Below are positions 6,426 to 7,189 of a stretch of DNA of 7,189 nt, piece after piece (position 1 is the first letter of the stretch; every line of letters starts with the position of its first letter). This DNA is from Desulfobulbaceae bacterium (lineage in GTDB: Bacteria; Desulfobacterota; Desulfobulbia; Desulfobulbales; Desulfobulbaceae), in assembly GCA_011322715.1 (NCBI GenBank), contig DRLX01000463.1, forward strand, positions 1 through 7,189, given 5' to 3'. The notes beneath the pieces are model-generated. The model was not told the origin of the DNA. It made no database searches and saw nothing but the letters and a program-made list of their open reading frames with translations. The translations under genes were made by a program, and so were the position numbers.

Positions 6426-6525
6426 ATAAACCACCATGGCTGGAGCAGATTGGCCGGCCATAAAAAACAATGAAAATCTCCGACTCCGGCATGGGCAGCC
6501 ATGTTCTCCGTCCTCTGATTTTCAG
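6426..6525 (+). repeat. Tandem repeat unit B (100 bases)
   Basis: This unit directly abuts unit A, head to tail, and ends 25 bases before the tRNA. Its opening block ATAAACCACCATGGCTGGA (6426-6444) matches unit A at 18 of 19 positions, and the second block (6463-6477) at 13 of 15; the middle is diverged. TGAAAATC (6471-6478) pairs with GATTTTCA (6517-6524). Inside this lie GAC/GTC (6482-6484 with 6510-6512) and GGCATGG/CCATGTT (6488-6494 with 6499-6505, two G-T pairs) around a GCAG loop, giving one long interrupted hairpin. It may be a structured RNA or a mobile intergenic repeat. Confidence 0.7.
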
Positions 6526-6550
6526 AAAAAAATACACAATTCTCCTCTTT

Positions 6551-6627
6551 GCGCTCGTAGCTCAGCTGGATAGAGCACCGGCCTTCGAAGCCGGGTGCCG
6601 CAGGTTCGAATCCTGCCGGGCGCACCA
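6551..6627 (+). tRNA. tRNA-Arg (anticodon UCG), CCA encoded
   Basis: This is a complete 77-base cloverleaf. The acceptor stem is GCGCTCG paired with CGGGCGC (one G-U pair), the D arm GCTC/GAGC with loop AGCTGGATA, and the anticodon stem CCGGC/GCCGG with loop CTTCGAA. The anticodon TCG is at 6585-6587 and reads CGA and related arginine codons. The variable loop is GTGCC and the T arm GCAGG-TTCGAAT-CCTGC. The discriminator is A and the 3' CCA is genomically encoded. A short T-run follows immediately. No duplicated 3' end (att-like) is found elsewhere in the window. Confidence 0.98.
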
Positions 6628-6831
6628 TTTTTCCATCCAAAATCATGCTGTTACTCATAAGCCGTCAGGTGCCATGAATTCAGAGGTTTACCTGTATGGT
6701 TGCGCCTGTACAAATCAAGGGGATCTGTGTCGACCTACACTTCCCGGTTAAATGAAAACACACAATTACATGGCCTGTGTGCAAAGGCTGTTACTCTTCC
6801 CTTCCTGACAACGTCTCAATCCTGACTCCCC

Positions 6832-6893
6832 CGACACTTCGTCGACAAAAGGCAATGATCGACATTTTTGTCGAACCCTGCCGGTAATTGTCG
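6832..6893. promoter_or_regulatory. Cluster of CGACA/TGTCG motifs with a 9-bp inverted repeat
   Basis: CGACA occurs at 6832, 6843 and 6860, and its complement TGTCG at 6869 and 6889, five times in 62 bases. TCGACAAAA (6842-6850) and TTTTGTCGA (6866-6874) form a perfect 9-bp inverted repeat with a 15-base spacer. No U-tract follows the repeat, so it is more like a binding-site cluster than a terminator. No recognised regulator is assigned, and no obvious gene start lies downstream within the window. Confidence 0.35.
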
Positions 6894-6986
6894 CTTTTAA
6901 GGGGCATACTTTTATCAAAACAATAAAACCGACCCACGGAATCGAAAAATAACAAAAGATATATCAACAAATTAAAAGAAGTAACC

Positions 6987-7020
6987 TAAAAAACAAACCG
7001 GTTCTGCATCAAACCGGTTT
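6987..7020 (-). terminator. Rho-independent terminator for the right-edge minus-strand gene
   Basis: AAACCGGTT (6995-7003) and AACCGGTTT (7012-7020) form a perfect 9-bp stem with an 8-nt loop. Read on the minus strand, the stem is followed by G and six T (complement of the A-run 6988-6993), the standard intrinsic terminator form. It lies about 85 bases beyond the stop codon of the gene at the right edge. On the plus strand only an interrupted T-rich tail follows, so rightward termination would be weaker. Confidence 0.75.
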
Positions 7021-7105
7021 CGTTCTTCATTATGGCATGATATCTGCATATCGTCTAACTGAGAAAAATGGACTGTTATAAAAAAATAATCAAAACACCA
7101 GCCTA

Positions 7106-7189
7106 TTAAGGTTTAAAACCAGACGCCTGTACGATAGCACCAAATGATTTAGTTTCAGTGCTGCCGCTCTCAGTGGTAATGTCCGCTTC
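7106..7189 (-). CDS. C-terminal fragment of an unidentified protein (runs off the right edge)
   Basis: Reading the minus strand from the last base gives 27 codons without a stop, ending in TAA at 7106-7108. The visible C-terminus includes ITTESGSTETKSFGAIVQ and ends ASGFKP. The composition (Thr, Ser, Gly, Ala) is protein-like, and a good leftward terminator follows. A competing frame is also open but encodes an Arg/Leu-rich run with no downstream logic. The family cannot be identified from this fragment. The start codon lies outside the window. Confidence 0.6.
   Translation of the reverse strand, partial: EADITTESGSTETKSFGAIVQASGFKP

Larger units (their letters stand above)
6628..7105. other. 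AT-rich intergenic spacer, no supported gene
   Basis: This stretch of about 480 bases between the tRNA and the right-edge gene has no open reading frame with a convincing start or composition. It holds a small hairpin CACACA/TGTGTG near 6760-6782, a cluster of five CGACA/TGTCG motifs (6832-6893) and the leftward terminator at 6987-7020. From about 6895 onward it becomes markedly A-rich. I see nothing else in it. Confidence 0.6.

Noticed and set aside
6551..6627. tRNA as an integration site for a genomic island
   Set aside because: No integrase gene and no second copy of the tRNA 3' end are visible in the window.
6422..6658. Minus-strand open frame containing VRPAGFEPAAPGFEG and SIQLSYE
   Set aside because: This is the well-known spurious protein made by translating a tRNA-Arg gene and its flanks in antisense.
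6470..6751. Plus-strand open frame containing LVAQLDRAPAFEAG and RRFESCRAHH
   Set aside because: It is the sense-strand translation of the same tRNA, a familiar false annotation. Its tail gives a 25-residue Cys-containing ORF (6674-6751) with only a weak AGGTG before the ATG, which I also do not accept.

Overview
The window looks like ordinary chromosome from a Gram-negative, probably anaerobic bacterium. I favour Desulfobacterota, perhaps a Desulfobulbales-type sulfate or sulfur metaboliser. The basis is the mix of a periplasmic DUF3617-type protein, an Fe-S/DUF3786 protein of the kind common in strict anaerobes and sulfate reducers, a two-helix chemoreceptor with a GYGGFIHNFKN-type sensor motif, and a der gene coupled to an AmgK-like sugar kinase. 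This placement is inferred from protein character, not from a phylogenetic marker. No phage, insertion sequence, CRISPR array or defence gene is visible.

Layout, left to right. A complete methyl-accepting chemotaxis protein is on the minus strand (19-1659). A gap of about 490 bases follows (1660-2151) with a hairpin and an A10 tract upstream of the chemoreceptor. A small unrecognised acidic protein gene with an ideal ribosome binding site lies on the plus strand (2152-2454). It converges on a minus-strand pair: an aminoglycoside-phosphotransferase-fold kinase resembling N-acetylmuramate/N-acetylglucosamine kinase AmgK (3831-4871), overlapped by 14 nt by der (2501-3844), the essential double GTPase of 50S ribosome assembly. 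A short divergent intergenic region separates this pair from two plus-strand genes: an exported methionine-rich DUF3617 protein (4979-5434) and an Fe-S-domain/DUF3786 protein with a GTG start (5477-6262).

The last 930 bases are mostly non-coding. They hold a head-to-tail imperfect tandem repeat of about 97-base units (6332-6525), then tRNA-Arg(UCG) with encoded CCA (6551-6627), then a long AT-rich spacer with a cluster of TGTCG/CGACA motifs and a leftward terminator hairpin. At the right edge is the C-terminal end of a minus-strand gene (7106-7189).

The genes do not form one pathway. The only clear functional coupling is der with the kinase, probably one transcript. The DUF3617 and DUF3786 genes may be co-transcribed (42-nt gap). 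The least explained signals are the tandem repeat units, whose terminal stems differ by a compensatory base change, a perfect 11-bp hairpin at the start of the DUF3786 gene, and the TGTCG motif cluster. I see no strong evidence of a new multi-gene system.
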